Positions 42,025-52,686 of a DNA stretch of 64,000 bases are shown here, piece after piece. This stretch comes from Phanerodontia chrysosporium (Eukaryota; Basidiomycota; Agaricomycetes; Polyporales; Phanerochaetaceae): the NCBI GenBank assembly GCA_001910725.1, contig MJGA01000042.1, forward strand, positions 62,001 through 126,000, written 5' to 3'. The position numbers were made by a program, and so were the translations under genes. The notes under the pieces were generated by a model that was not told the DNA's origin, did no database searches, and saw only the letters and a program-made list of their open reading frames with translations. Position 1 is the first letter of the stretch; each line of letters begins with the position of its first letter.

Positions 42025-42195
42025 ATGAAGCTGACTTTATCTGAACTCGTCATTATTCTTGGTGCAGCATACGCCGCTCAAGCTCGCCCCCGACCCGGGG
42101 CCTGTCCGGATATCATCTGCCCGGACTTTCTCGCAGCACCACCGGGAACCTTCCCGATAGAGTGCGTGCCGACATGCCCAAGTCCTGCTCGCTAG
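42025..42195 (+). CDS. Secreted cysteine micro-protein (variant)
   Basis: 56 aa: MKLTLSELVIILGAAYAAQA signal peptide, then a short basic linker (RPRPGA) and CPDIICPDFLAAPPGTFPIE followed by C-x3-C. The cysteine spacing is one residue longer in each pair than in the core copies. A GTATGT donor 18 nt after the TAG gives a 70-nt UTR intron (42213-42282). Fourth and last of the plus-strand array. Confidence 0.82.
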   Translation: MKLTLSELVIILGAAYAAQARPRPGACPDIICPDFLAAPPGTFPIECVPTCPSPAR

Positions 42196-42284
42196 GACGC
42201 GCAGGATCTACGGTATGTGGTCAGACCCAAAAACCTAGCTAGACGTGGTTGTACTCACGATGAATGTCCCTGGTACCTGCAGGT

Positions 42285-43339
42285 GCGTGAGTGACGTGGC
42301 TAGCACATCGTGCGTGTCGTCCTCACGTCCAAAGGTGCCAGAAGATAATCCAGGAACACTGTCTAAGGCTCAGACTCTAAATTTTGTAACAAATTGTTGT
42401 CTTACCGTGTCGAAGACACGATTTCTGTCCCATGGATAGGATGCAGGAGCGTCATGCACTGCGAGCACGCGGCTGTCTACGCCTAGTAATTGCGAATCCA
42501 AAATCGATGTCGCAACGCGGAGCAAGATCCTCTGTCATTCACCAGAGTATACCAGCCAAACAGTGAGAAAGTCAACGGCCTGAGCTCGAGCTTGCAGCTT
42601 GAAGCTTGAAGCTTTGAAGCTTGAGGAGAGTCCGGGAGATGGTCGAAATTATCGTGACTGGCGGCTGAAGCGCTGAAATCCCATCTCCGTTGATCCGATC
42701 ACTCCGTGGGCCGAACCTGGCCGTGCAGCCCACCGCTCTGTTCCTTCGTCCTCCACAGTACCTGCGGGCTCTCCGACGCCTTACGCCTTTCCTCCATTCA
42801 GAGGCCTTATTCTCGATGGGACATTCGACATGAAACGCTGCCATGCGTATGGCCCATGTGCATGAGGCCCTGTTTCGCTCAGCGCGTCAGGCTGCCGGCG
42901 GCGTACCGCGCACCCATCGCAAGTTCTCACTGCAAAGCGTCGTCGCTCGCCCGGCATGCACCGCCTTACGCCACGTGTCCGATACTGTATAATCTCGGGC
43001 TTCTCAATTATCAATCATCGACCCTCTGGCTAGGCTGCGGTGAACATCAACTCATCGAGCCAGACTTTCTCCCCCACCCGTAGGTCAATCTCAGTTGTAA
43101 ACTCGTCTTCGAGAGGCTCATCTCCTCCATGAAACAGCCTGTGTACGCGGCATGCTTGACTGGGAAGACGCAAACTCGGAGTTCGGTCGCAAGAGCAGAG
43201 CAGGGAACCACACCAATCTTGAGGTGCGTGCAGCTCATTCACTGAAGGAAGTCAGATTGATATCGTTTATGCAGAATGTATCTCGCAAACGAATTGTCTT
43301 CAAGCTGCTGGGGAAGGTCATCGCGGTTCGCCGTCCTCC
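42285..43339. other. Spacer with AAGCTTGAA minisatellite
   Basis: 42590-42624 is an AAGCTTGA/GCTTGAA simple repeat, followed by the near-palindrome at 42690-42701. Together they form a block also seen at 32590-32681. No gene seen. Confidence 0.5.
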
Positions 43340-45193
43340 TTGGCGCACATATCTTCCAGATTACTACTCGATATCCATCCCGCCCTTCGTCAACCATCGC
43401 TCTGTCACTGCGCTATGGGCAGTCGATGGTGTCTTTTCGACCGCTTGCAACCGGGCACGCGTTATAGCGTGGGGGATCACCGAGATCGCACACTTGTCCC
43501 TCTCGCGGAATACCACCTCTTCTTGTCATCCGGGTACGGAAGAGAGCTGCGACTTATTCCACAGCCTCGATCCAGCGTTCCCCTTCAATGGTCCCACTAT
43601 GGGCCTGGTGCTATCCCTAACGCCCTGGCTGATATGCGATGCTCGGCGTTGGGCCCAGACTTGCTGCTCGCGCTGCTCAATGATGTCACGGGCACCCTTT
43701 ATACACTGGACATGGTGGGCCTTGAGTCGTGTTTAGCACATGTACTCCACACGTCTCCCGATTTCGGGCATGCATACGGGTCACTCCGCCGCCGCTGTCT
43801 CTCCCGTTACTCTTGGCAGCTGCTCCCAGACGTCCTTGCCCAGCAGCAGAGAGACGAGGAAGCACGCCAGGCAGTCCTTTCGGACGGGTACTTGAAGACG
43901 TCCCGTGTACTTCCGCGTCGCGTGTGGGACCTCTACAGCAACCGCGTTCTATCATTTCATGTATTAGGCTCGAATTTTGGAGCCTTCGTCATACCTGAGA
44001 ATCTATGGACCGTCTCGCACAGCTGGGTGCATGAGAACTCTCGCACACATGTCCTGACTCCTATCAACGGTTACGAGTGGCCCGTTCCCGTACCGGCTGG
44101 CACGACTCTGGATCATATCCGTGTGGAGCTGCTCAACCTCGGCGCTGAGTACGTTTGGCTGGACGTCCTCTCCCTCCGTCAACGCGGGCAACCGGAGCGT
44201 GAAACGCTGAGGGCTGAGGAGTGGAAGCTGGATGTCCCGACCATCGGATATATCTATTCGCTGCACGCCCCCTGCATTACCTACTTCAACGGTCTCGGGC
44301 TGCCTCTTGATCCTTCCCCGGAGACGTTATCGTCCGACCGACACTGGCTCAAGCGCGCTTGGACGGTGCAAGAGGGAACGGAGTCCTGGTTGCTTGGCGG
44401 TGGCACAGGTGACTCTTCTGAGGACGCGAAGGCGTTCTTCAAGGAGTACCGCCGCTCGCGGCGGATCCCAACGCGTATGCGCGGCCACATGATCGGACAA
44501 TGGTACCTCGCCATTCGGGCCATGCGCGAGCGACACTGTACTACAGAACTCGACAAGGTGCACGGCCTCGCTTATATTCTCCAATGCGAGACATTACCAG
44601 TATACGAGGAGGGGATGTCTCCCAGCCTCGCATGGCTTCTCTTACTCAAGCATCTGCATCCGTTTTCGCGGAGTATACTCGCCCTCCTGCACTTGCGGCA
44701 GCGGCCGGATGACACGGCGCTCTTGCCGTCTTGGAATGACTTTTTGCAATACGAGCCGGACCCTAAGGATAACATCAGCCACTACTTCGTGCCTACGCTC
44801 TCTTGGCTACAAATGGCCGATAGCTCGCAACTAGGTGCTCCTTCCGCGGCAACTTATATTCACAAGGTGGTTTCCTTCGGTACGTTTCGCGTCTTCCGAT
44901 ACGGCTCGCAAGAAGGCCCGATAGGCACTGAACGAGTGGAGCTTCGGCTGCCGAACGATAGCGACGTTTGCTACATCGTACCAAGGTGCACAGTCGGCGG
45001 CATGATCTCTCACCAAGCCCTGTACACGATTCTCCTGATGAGTGGTGGTGCGTGGATTGCTGCTGAGGTGACTGCGAGGCGCGAGATGTGGGGTGAGAGT
45101 ATTCTCGAGGTTATCAAACAGGGCTGCATATTCGCCTCGTCTGTGGATCCCGAACCGCCGAGTACCATTGTGACCATCATGTACAAATTCTAG
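43340..45193 (+). CDS. HET-domain protein 2, paralogue of 36947
   Basis: 617 aa if started at 43340; homology with HET protein 1 begins at about 43505 (SSVPLQWSHYGPGAIPNALA), so an ATG near 43412 is also possible. HET blocks: RVWDLYSNRV, LWTVSHSWV, TPINGYEWPVPVP, LLNLGAEYVWLDVLSLRQ (Ser where the paralogue has Cys), WLKRAWTVQEGTE. The C-terminal extension is shared with HET protein 1. The two HET genes are on the same strand and enclose four micro-protein genes, so one duplication probably gave both. Confidence 0.87.
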   Translation: MAHISSRLLLDIHPALRQPSLCHCAMGSRWCLFDRLQPGTRYSVGDHRDRTLVPLAEYHLFLSSGYGRELRLIPQPRSSVPLQWSHYGPGAIPNALADMRCSALGPDLLLALLNDVTGTLYTLDMVGLESCLAHVLHTSPDFGHAYGSLRRRCLSRYSWQLLPDVLAQQQRDEEARQAVLSDGYLKTSRVLPRRVWDLYSNRVLSFHVLGSNFGAFVIPENLWTVSHSWVHENSRTHVLTPINGYEWPVPVPAGTTLDHIRVELLNLGAEYVWLDVLSLRQRGQPERETLRAEEWKLDVPTIGYIYSLHAPCITYFNGLGLPLDPSPETLSSDRHWLKRAWTVQEGTESWLLGGGTGDSSEDAKAFFKEYRRSRRIPTRMRGHMIGQWYLAIRAMRERHCTTELDKVHGLAYILQCETLPVYEEGMSPSLAWLLLLKHLHPFSRSILALLHLRQRPDDTALLPSWNDFLQYEPDPKDNISHYFVPTLSWLQMADSSQLGAPSAATYIHKVVSFGTFRVFRYGSQEGPIGTERVELRLPNDSDVCYIVPRCTVGGMISHQALYTILLMSGGAWIAAEVTARREMWGESILEVIKQGCIFASSVDPEPPSTIVTIMYKF

Positions 45194-45601
45194 GAAGTGT
45201 CTGCAGCTTGAAGCGAACTTCTAGGACAGTTGGAAAGCATGGACGAACACGGCGCGCGTAGATGTCCTTTGCGTATGCACATCATTGTTCGGCGATACCA
45301 AGCACTGGAGGCTGTCATCGTGTATGGAGTACAGACTTTTCCATATTTCACACATCCTACCCTCACGACGAACATACATGACTTATTGATGCGTTATACC
45401 GTCTCTACCAGAAGCTCTGCCAAAGACTGAACTATGTTAGTAGGTTGCCAGAATGCTCTAGACGAAGTGACACAGTACAGTCTCTTTTGCGTGGCGACGG
45501 CTGATCCTAAGCATGCATATTTGCCTCGGCGGCGTTCTCCTGTGGTGCTATGATGAGCGTTCCTGTCGCTGAACTGTGTAGCCTCTCGAACTCACCTATC
45601 C
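45194..45601. other. Spacer
   Basis: No gene seen. It should contain the 3' UTR and UTR intron of the minus-strand micro-protein ending at 45602. Confidence 0.4.
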
Positions 45602-45745
45602 TCAGCCACAGCTTGGAGGCGAACATGCTTCTGGCACAGGCCCGGTGGGGTTGGCGAAGAATTCGTCGCAGAACGCTGGGCAGATGGCCATGGCGCCCTG
45701 TGCGGCACCGGCCAGCAGGATGAGCGCAGAGAGAAAGAGCTTCAT
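45602..45745 (-). CDS. Secreted cysteine micro-protein (core family)
   Basis: 47 aa: MKLFLSALILLAGAAQGAMA signal peptide, then CPAFCDEFFANPTGPVPEAC and a C-x4-C ending (SPPSCG). A TATA box GTATATAAAG is on the minus strand at 45801-45810. After the TGA come six bases and a GTGAGT donor. It is transcribed towards HET gene 2. Confidence 0.83.
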   Translation of the reverse strand: MKLFLSALILLAGAAQGAMAICPAFCDEFFANPTGPVPEACSPPSCG

Positions 45746-47517
45746 GTCTTGCGGTATAGACGTGACGTTGGTAGGTCTGTTCAGCCCGGTGCTCAGGCCG
45801 CTTTATATACTGAGGTCCAGCCTGCAAGATGTCTCGCCAGTCTCACGACATGCCACATTGAATGTCGATATGCGAATATGCTGTTATGTATGAGCTGCTC
45901 ACGGACTGATGCAGGCAAAGGGTCTCTTACGTGGAGAGTCAGCCTCATCATAGCAAAATTGCGGAGCATCCGATGGAGTGATCTGGCCGCATGGCTCTGT
46001 GGATGCATGTCAAGTTGTCAGCCAAACTCCCACGGGATGCCGTATTGTGAGCATGACCGACCCTCAAAAGACATCATGCAGCCAATGAATTCCTTGCGGG
46101 ATGCGCGCAGGACCATAACAGCAAGAGCGAGCTCCACGGCCGACCTGAAACACAGAGTCAGGCGCTTCGAACGTGCTAGCAATGCAGGATGTACTATAAT
46201 GATCATTCGATGAATGTCCTCGCTCACTGCTTGCCCGCGCAACAAATCGGGATAACGTTGATGGGTGTAGTGTTGACCTTGGCTACCGGAGGCGTGGCCA
46301 AGTGCGATGTGCGTCACCGCCGGTCGTCGAGATCCGCATGGGGTGCAAGCTCGATTGTATTCAAAGTAGATGGGTACCGCGCTTCTTGGCAAGCATAGCA
46401 AAGCTTGAGCTTGAGGCCGCCCGACAGGATTGCGCCACAAGTGACGTCGAGTACGCGGCTTAGGATGATTTTTAGCGGGAAGTAGCATGAGGGCATCTCT
46501 TGAGAGCTAGACCCAGCGTTTCATGTTTATGTTAGGTCAGGGACCAGGAGAACATCCCGCGTCGGGTGTACTGTATGCTCACAAGCCTAAGTTCTAGCTA
46601 TTCCAATTTCTTTGCGCCAAGGAGTTATATGGGGGACTGTGGGATAACCAGACACATTTCGAGTTGGTAGGCGAGCAGCGGGAGGATCGAGACGTAGCAA
46701 TTAGCGCCCTTAGGCCTTATTGACTTTGTGGAAGTTGATCGGATCAACAAGAGTCTTTTTGACCCGCGAACACGACCGATTTGCTCGCCCGCCGCCATAC
46801 ATGATGTTCAACCGACATGTGTGCGCTTGCTGGAAGGAGAACAAACTGAGAATATACTATGTGAGTGCTCTGATCAGGCAATTTTGCTCACAAAGAACTG
46901 AGTGTACCACTCCTTAGCCCTTCGGCGCTGTCGAAGACATCTCGTCGGTTCGGCAAGGCCTGAGGCTGAGATACGCACCTGCATCCCGTATGCTGTGTAT
47001 GAAAGGTGTGCGCCCACAACAACCGTCGTTTGAGCTTGACATCGCAGCGTGGATCCTCATTGCGACCGCGCTCTCCGCTCGGGTCGCCCGCATGTTCCTT
47101 TCCATGAACCACTCGGCTGGCTTAGCATCTCCCACCGTGCCGGCATTGGTCGTGGACCAGGCGCGAGCTAATGCGGGAAGACCGGACGCCGCTATGTTTC
47201 ATACTCGTGAGCCATTACACCGAAAATCTCCCCGCTGAACCATTCCATTCCAGGCCCACCTCTCGCATGACCCAGTGCTGCAATGCTACCCTCGACTAGT
47301 AGCTGTGCATTAGCGCTATGAAGCACGAAAAATTGGGCCCCTGACTACCGCAATAGCTACAAAAATCTCAGGCATTTGGCTTGATACCATCCACGAAACA
47401 GACGTCGGGACCGCGATGGTCATGCCTCACCCGGACCCTGAGAGACCCTCGAGGCTCTGCAGCAGGAAGGTACAAAAGGCCGTAGATGAATCTGTCGTTA
47501 ACTAACATTGTCTTGCC
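45746..47517. other. Gene-free stretch
   Basis: About 1.8 kb with only short random frames. A TTGATCGGATCAA palindrome lies at 46735-46747, 771 bp before the transporter start. Confidence 0.45.
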
Positions 47518-49423
47518 ATGGAAAAATCTACGCCTCACATAAATGCTCTGGCTTACACAGCCGAGTCTGTCCAAGCTGGCGACGCTTCGGCAACAACCAC
47601 GTCCAATGGTTTGTCAGATAAAGACGTCGAGACCAATACGAGCACCCCAGAGGAGCCTGCTGTAGCTCCTTTGGACTGTGGATTTTCCGCATGGGCAATT
47701 GTAAGTAATCCTATACGTCGCTCTATAGCTCTCGTCGTAATGAGTTTCGCTAGGTTACGGCGTCGAGTGTACTCGGTTTCTTCCTTTGGGGCTTCCCGAA
47801 CTCATCTGGTGCTCTCCTTGCGGCTTACCTCGACGATACTACGTACACTTCCCAGCATCACGCGCAATCTATCTTGCCGCTAGTGAGCACACTCGGAACT
47901 GGTGTTCTCTACTGCTCAGGTACGCTGCCTACGCAAATGAGCTTTGACAGCAGCTCTCACACGTAACTCCAGGCATCGTAATCCACCCTATCATATGTTG
48001 TTATCCTCGCTTTCGCAGGGTTTCTACCTGGCTTGGTATCTTCATCTGCTTCTCTAGCTTGCTCGGAGCAAGCTTTACTACGAAGGTGCGCCCTTTGCGT
48101 CGATCACGAGCTACCAGCCCTGACAACGGAAGTCAAGGTGACCACGCTGATGGCCCTGCAAGGTATTGTATACGCTATCGGTGCATGTCAGTGATTCCTT
48201 CCGCCGTCAAAGTCTACGTCCCTGAGACACCCGCCGCAGCGCTCGTGTACTACCCCATCCTCTCGTATCTCTCCGAGTGGTTCGTGCGCCGGCGCGGCCT
48301 AGCGAGCGGAATTGTCGTCGCAGGTGCGCCAACCCCACATGCACCCGCGGCCCGCGCTGATGTGCGTGCACAGCGGACAACGCCGGCGGCGTGCTCTTCC
48401 CGATCATCGTTCCCGTGCTCATCGCGCGCGTCGGGATCCGCAGCACAACACGCATCTATGCCGTCGCGCTCGCGGTCTGCCTTGCTGCTGCCGCGCCATT
48501 TATGCGCGCACGCCTGCCTGAGCCGCATGGTCGGGCACCGGCGCGCCAGCTGCAGGCAAGGAGCTGGGCGTGCGACCGCCGCTTCTGGTGGTTCATCGCG
48601 CTCAACGCGATGCAGGGCTTCGCGAACTTCGTGCCGCTCAATTGGCTTCCGAGTGCGTCCCGCCGCCAAGCGTGCGCCATCATTGTACTGACCGAATGCA
48701 CCCCCAGCGTTCACCACCGCACTCGGGATGAGCACCGCACGGGCATCGCTCACGCTCACGCTAGCAAACGCCGCGTCGATCCCCGCCGGATTTGTCGTGG
48801 GCTGGCTCAGCGACCGCATCAGCATCTGGGGGCTGTCCTTCGGGCTGCTGGCGCTGAGCACGCTCTCGACATTTGCGCTGTGGGGCGGCGCCGGCGCGTC
48901 GTATGCCGGCGCGCTCGCATTTGGCGTCGCGTACGGTGTCACCGCAGGCAGCTGGTCGAGCCTGTGGAGCGGCTTCGTGCGGCCCCTCTCCGGTGCGCAC
49001 GTCCCCCTGTCGCTCGTCGCTAACGCATGAATGTGGCTGAGCATGTCTGCGCATGCAGGCGGCGACCCGGCCGTCGCGGCAACGATAATCAACTGCATGA
49101 TGCTCTCCCGCGGCGTCGGGAACATCGTCTCGACGCCGATCTCGACTGCGCTGCTTGGTGTGCCGATGGACGTGGCGCGCTACGCCAGCGCGCGCGGCAC
49201 GGGTTTCGCGGTCGATGGCGGGAGTTATACTTCCGTCATTGTATACACGGGAGCATGCTTCGCCGCTGGCACGGCTCTCTCCGTGATTGGCTGGGCGGTG
49301 GAACGCGGGAAGGAGAAGAGCGCTGAGATTGAGGCGCGGAGCAGTCGGTGTGTCTGTAATTCGGCTTTTCTGTGTTTCCGTGATCCGCGAACCGTTGGCT
49401 TGTTAGTGAGAGATCGTTTGTGA
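47518..49423 (+). CDS. MCT-like MFS transporter (copy 2)
   Basis: Multi-exon. The first exon encodes a Ser/Thr-rich cytosolic tail (MEKSTPHINALAYTAE...) ending PLDCGFSAWAI. Later blocks: LGFFLWGFPNSSGALLAAYL, RVSTWLGIFICFSSLLGA, SEWFVRRRGLASGIVVA, DNAGGVLFPIIVPVL, RRFWWFIALNAMQGF, GFVVGWLSDRISIW, WSSLWSGFVRPLS, GVGNIVSTPISTALL. The C-terminus is longer than in its paralogues (...CFRDPRTVGLLVRDRL). The frame is intact through about eight introns. G+C content from 48.2 kb onward is visibly higher than in copies 3 and 4. It probably transports a small organic solute. Confidence 0.85.
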
Positions 49424-49561
49424 ATGGGTCACACCCCGAGAATTGACAACGAAGCTTATCGAGGTTTGCATATGCCTATTTGCTTTGTGGTATATTTCCA
49501 GAAATATGTACATATATTCAATTTCAAGTTCAGCCGGCTATGATCAGAGACGCGATATAAC

Positions 49562-51001
49562 TCAGGCCTCCTTGGCAATGTTAAAGCGCTCCAGAACGGC
49601 AGACGAGAACCCGCCCTTCGGAATGACGCCTTCGGCCTTCTCCTGAAGAATCGCCTCGACCTCGGGTTTCATGCTCGCGAGCAGGTCCTCCGTGGTATAT
49701 TTCGGAGCCCAGCCGAGTGCGCGGGCGTGGTTCGCGCGGCAGCGCGCGTTCGTCCCGAAGTAGCTGCCCATCTCCTGCTCGAGACATCAGCATCCTCCGA
49801 CCAGCATAGGTCATGGGAAGTGACACGCACCACAGAGCCAAAGTACTTCACGAGCTCCTCGTCCGTGAACGCGGTCGGCTCAGGCTCATGCAGCTGACCG
49901 AGTTCGGCTGCTGCGTCGCCGATGGCGCGCGAGAGCTTGTACAGCTGGACCTCGCCGTTCTCTGCGATGTAATATCCGCGTGCACCGTGGTCGACGTTGT
50001 CTGGACCCTTCGAGACAATCGTATCAAAGAGCAGAACGAAAAGGTCCGCGACTAAGAAAGATGAGTCAGCGGTCTATCCCGGCTCAGTCAGATGGTGGAT
50101 TACCGTCGTCAATATGGACGCTCGGCCAGATGGACAGGCCCTTGCCTACTATTCCCGCGTACCCGCGGTCGAGCGCAGCGCGGATGAGCATCGGGGACAT
50201 GAGAGTGTGGGCATTCTGAATCCCGGCTGAGACGAGGGCTGTCTGCGCAATTCCATAGACGATTCCTGGCAGAACAACGTAGGTCCTGCAATAACCTGTC
50301 AAGAGTACTCAGCTGGATCTGAGGCTTATCAAGTCCCGATACGTACCTTCGGCATCTGCAGCAAATGTGAGATTGTCAACATTGCGGTGTATCGCCGTTG
50401 GGGATATGCCCGCAATCTGTTCGAAGTCCAGATCGTCATAGATGAGGTCCGAGGCGGCCATGCCCTTGGTGTCCTGGCCCTCAGTAAAGACACCCGTGCC
50501 AGACTGCAGGAACGTGTCAGGAGACAGAGCGGGCCAACTTCTAAACGAGATACACACTGTGTGAATGAGCACAGGCAAGTCACCTGTCTGTTCGTGACGC
50601 TTCTTCAGACCTCTAAGGGTGGCCTTCATAGCGGGAACATCATCTGAGTCGGCCTAGTGCACGATGAGGATGCGTCTGAGTGTAGCACAGTGTGCGAAAC
50701 TGGAACTTGCCAAGGATAAAACGAAGTGGGCGTTTTCAGCAAGCTTCTCGACGAGTGCGACGTCTGCATATGAGCCGACGACGCTCTTGACCCCAAATTT
50801 CTCCTGCAGGCGCTTCGCTTTCTCTTCGCTGCGCACGAGCGCAGTGATCTCGAAAGTAGCTGAACTTGGGTGCGACAGCAGCCTCGATAGCACGGTGCCA
50901 CCAATGTAGCCTGTAAACTGATCAGCTCCTCATTTATGTAGCTAAATTCGAGGGTACATACCAGTAGCACCAATAATGAAGAAAGGTATCTTTCCGACCA
51001 T
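49562..51001 (-). CDS. NAD(P)-binding epimerase/dehydratase (extended SDR-like), seven exons
   Basis: Exons 51001-50962, 50910-50711, 50653-50558, 50503-50347, 50295-50104, 50051-49831 and 49774-49562 total 1,119 nt (372 aa), all phases consistent. The Rossmann motif GATGYIGGTVL spans the first intron. ALVRSEEKAKRLQEKFGVK, GISPTAIHRNVDN, VVLPGIVYGIAQ and HIDDVADLFVLL (co-substrate binding region) fit the NmrA/epimerase-type family that basidiomycetes hold in many copies. The second intron is GC-AG (GCAAGT donor). It is a cytosolic enzyme of unknown substrate. It lies between two transporter genes, but co-function is only a guess. Confidence 0.9.
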
Positions 51002-52686
51002 GACTGGGATGTACTGCGTGGAAGTGAGTGCTGAGAGGGTTCTGTGCAGCGAGCCCTTTATACCTTGTAGTCACAGCCCCACGCCTTACCAAGGACTTGC
51101 GTAGGAGCGCGCCGCAGGCATCAGGGGTGGTTGAGCTTTGCAGAACCAACTCTCGGTGTCATTCTAGAGACCTCATCACCGTACACTTTGCCTACCGCTC
51201 GGGGAAATTCGCCGTCGAAATTAGGTCCAGAGGCACACCATCCTTGTCCTACCACATTTCGATAGCTCGTTCATCCTGCTCTGGGACTGCCAGGACGTGC
51301 CAGGACAATAATACTGAAAACTTGGGTCGTTTACTATTGAAAAATCGTCAAGTCGAAACGCCATTGAACACGAACCGAAGGTTGCTCACCAGAAGAGGAA
51401 TGCGTCTCCAAACGTGCGCTCCCTGCACACGTCGCAGCCTGACCAAGTCAGCCAGCTTTGTAAGACAAGACCGCCACCAACATTAGTCATGTTCGCCATC
51501 GCGGTCAACATTGTCGTTTACTAGCGCTTGTTGCTGGCTGGCCGCCACGTGGCGAGTTGATCTGCTTCGCGTCCCTCAACCCACCTCGACCTCTTACGAC
51601 GGTTTTGCGAACATGGCGGACAAGCAATCCTCCTTGCATCGGTTCGTTCTAGAATATATCTTTCTACTGTTACCGGATGCAGGCCGACCACGTCTCATTG
51701 GCCGCGGATACAATTCATGTCAATGCAGCGGGCCTCATCTCGATATCCGACAACCGTACGCATCACAATGTGTCCAAGGTACGCTATGTCATTATGCCTC
51801 GCATTCCGATCCTTCGGAGAATCTGACTCAGTGTGGCGCTCCTCAACCGCTATTCCTGGAGATCGGTGGTGGTAAAGACACAAGAAATGGTACGAATACA
51901 CTCAGTGGATGCCAATCATGACTCGGGAGGTGACTCTGACGATTATATGGCCCAGATAAAACCTATATCATCAGTATCAGCGACGGTTCAACTGGAACCA
52001 CGCTCAGGGACGTACCAGGCCAATCACAGATGTGTCCACGGTTATGGAGGCGATGCAGCAGTGCGGTGTTGAACCACGTACCAGAAGCGGTGCTCAGTGA
52101 TGAGAGCTCAAGCCCCAGATAGGAGAGGTTGAAGTTCGTTTAGACTAGGTAAGACTCCAGTAATGATGGCGTGTATGCTTCTGCTAATAGCATCTCATCT
52201 CGTCTCAACTGTTAGGGAACCATCACTCGCTCTCGAGTCTCCGCGATGCAAAACAAAGCATGCTGGCAGGATATCCTCACCTTGAACCCGATGCTGGCCT
52301 GGCACTTCCTGGGTTCGCAGTTTTGCCAGGGCCAGTACACAGAATTCTACAATCAGGCCTCTCGTTCTCAACCTGACGCAGAAGCATGATGAACGGCCGT
52401 CCACAGGGTCCCTACAGGCGCCGGCACTGCAGGAAGCTGCATAGGCAAGCGGTGCCAGCCTCCAGGGCTCACTCCGTTCGCGCTCCGAGAAGAGAGGTCT
52501 ACATCTCGGAGCGAGCGACTGAGGTGTCCTACACTCTGTCATGGATCATAGGCTTACAGGTTCGTTGCAGAGACCGTCCATATCCACTCCGCCTCTGCTT
52601 CTTGCCCTGTGTCGCTGCTTGGCTATAAGCTTCCCCCGTCATTTATATTGTCCATCGGCTCTTCCGTCTTGGTGATTACTCACGCA
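51002..52686. other. Gene-free stretch
   Basis: About 1.7 kb. No reading frame with family motifs or signal peptide. ATTTATATTG near 52641 may be the TATA region of the next transporter. Confidence 0.45.
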
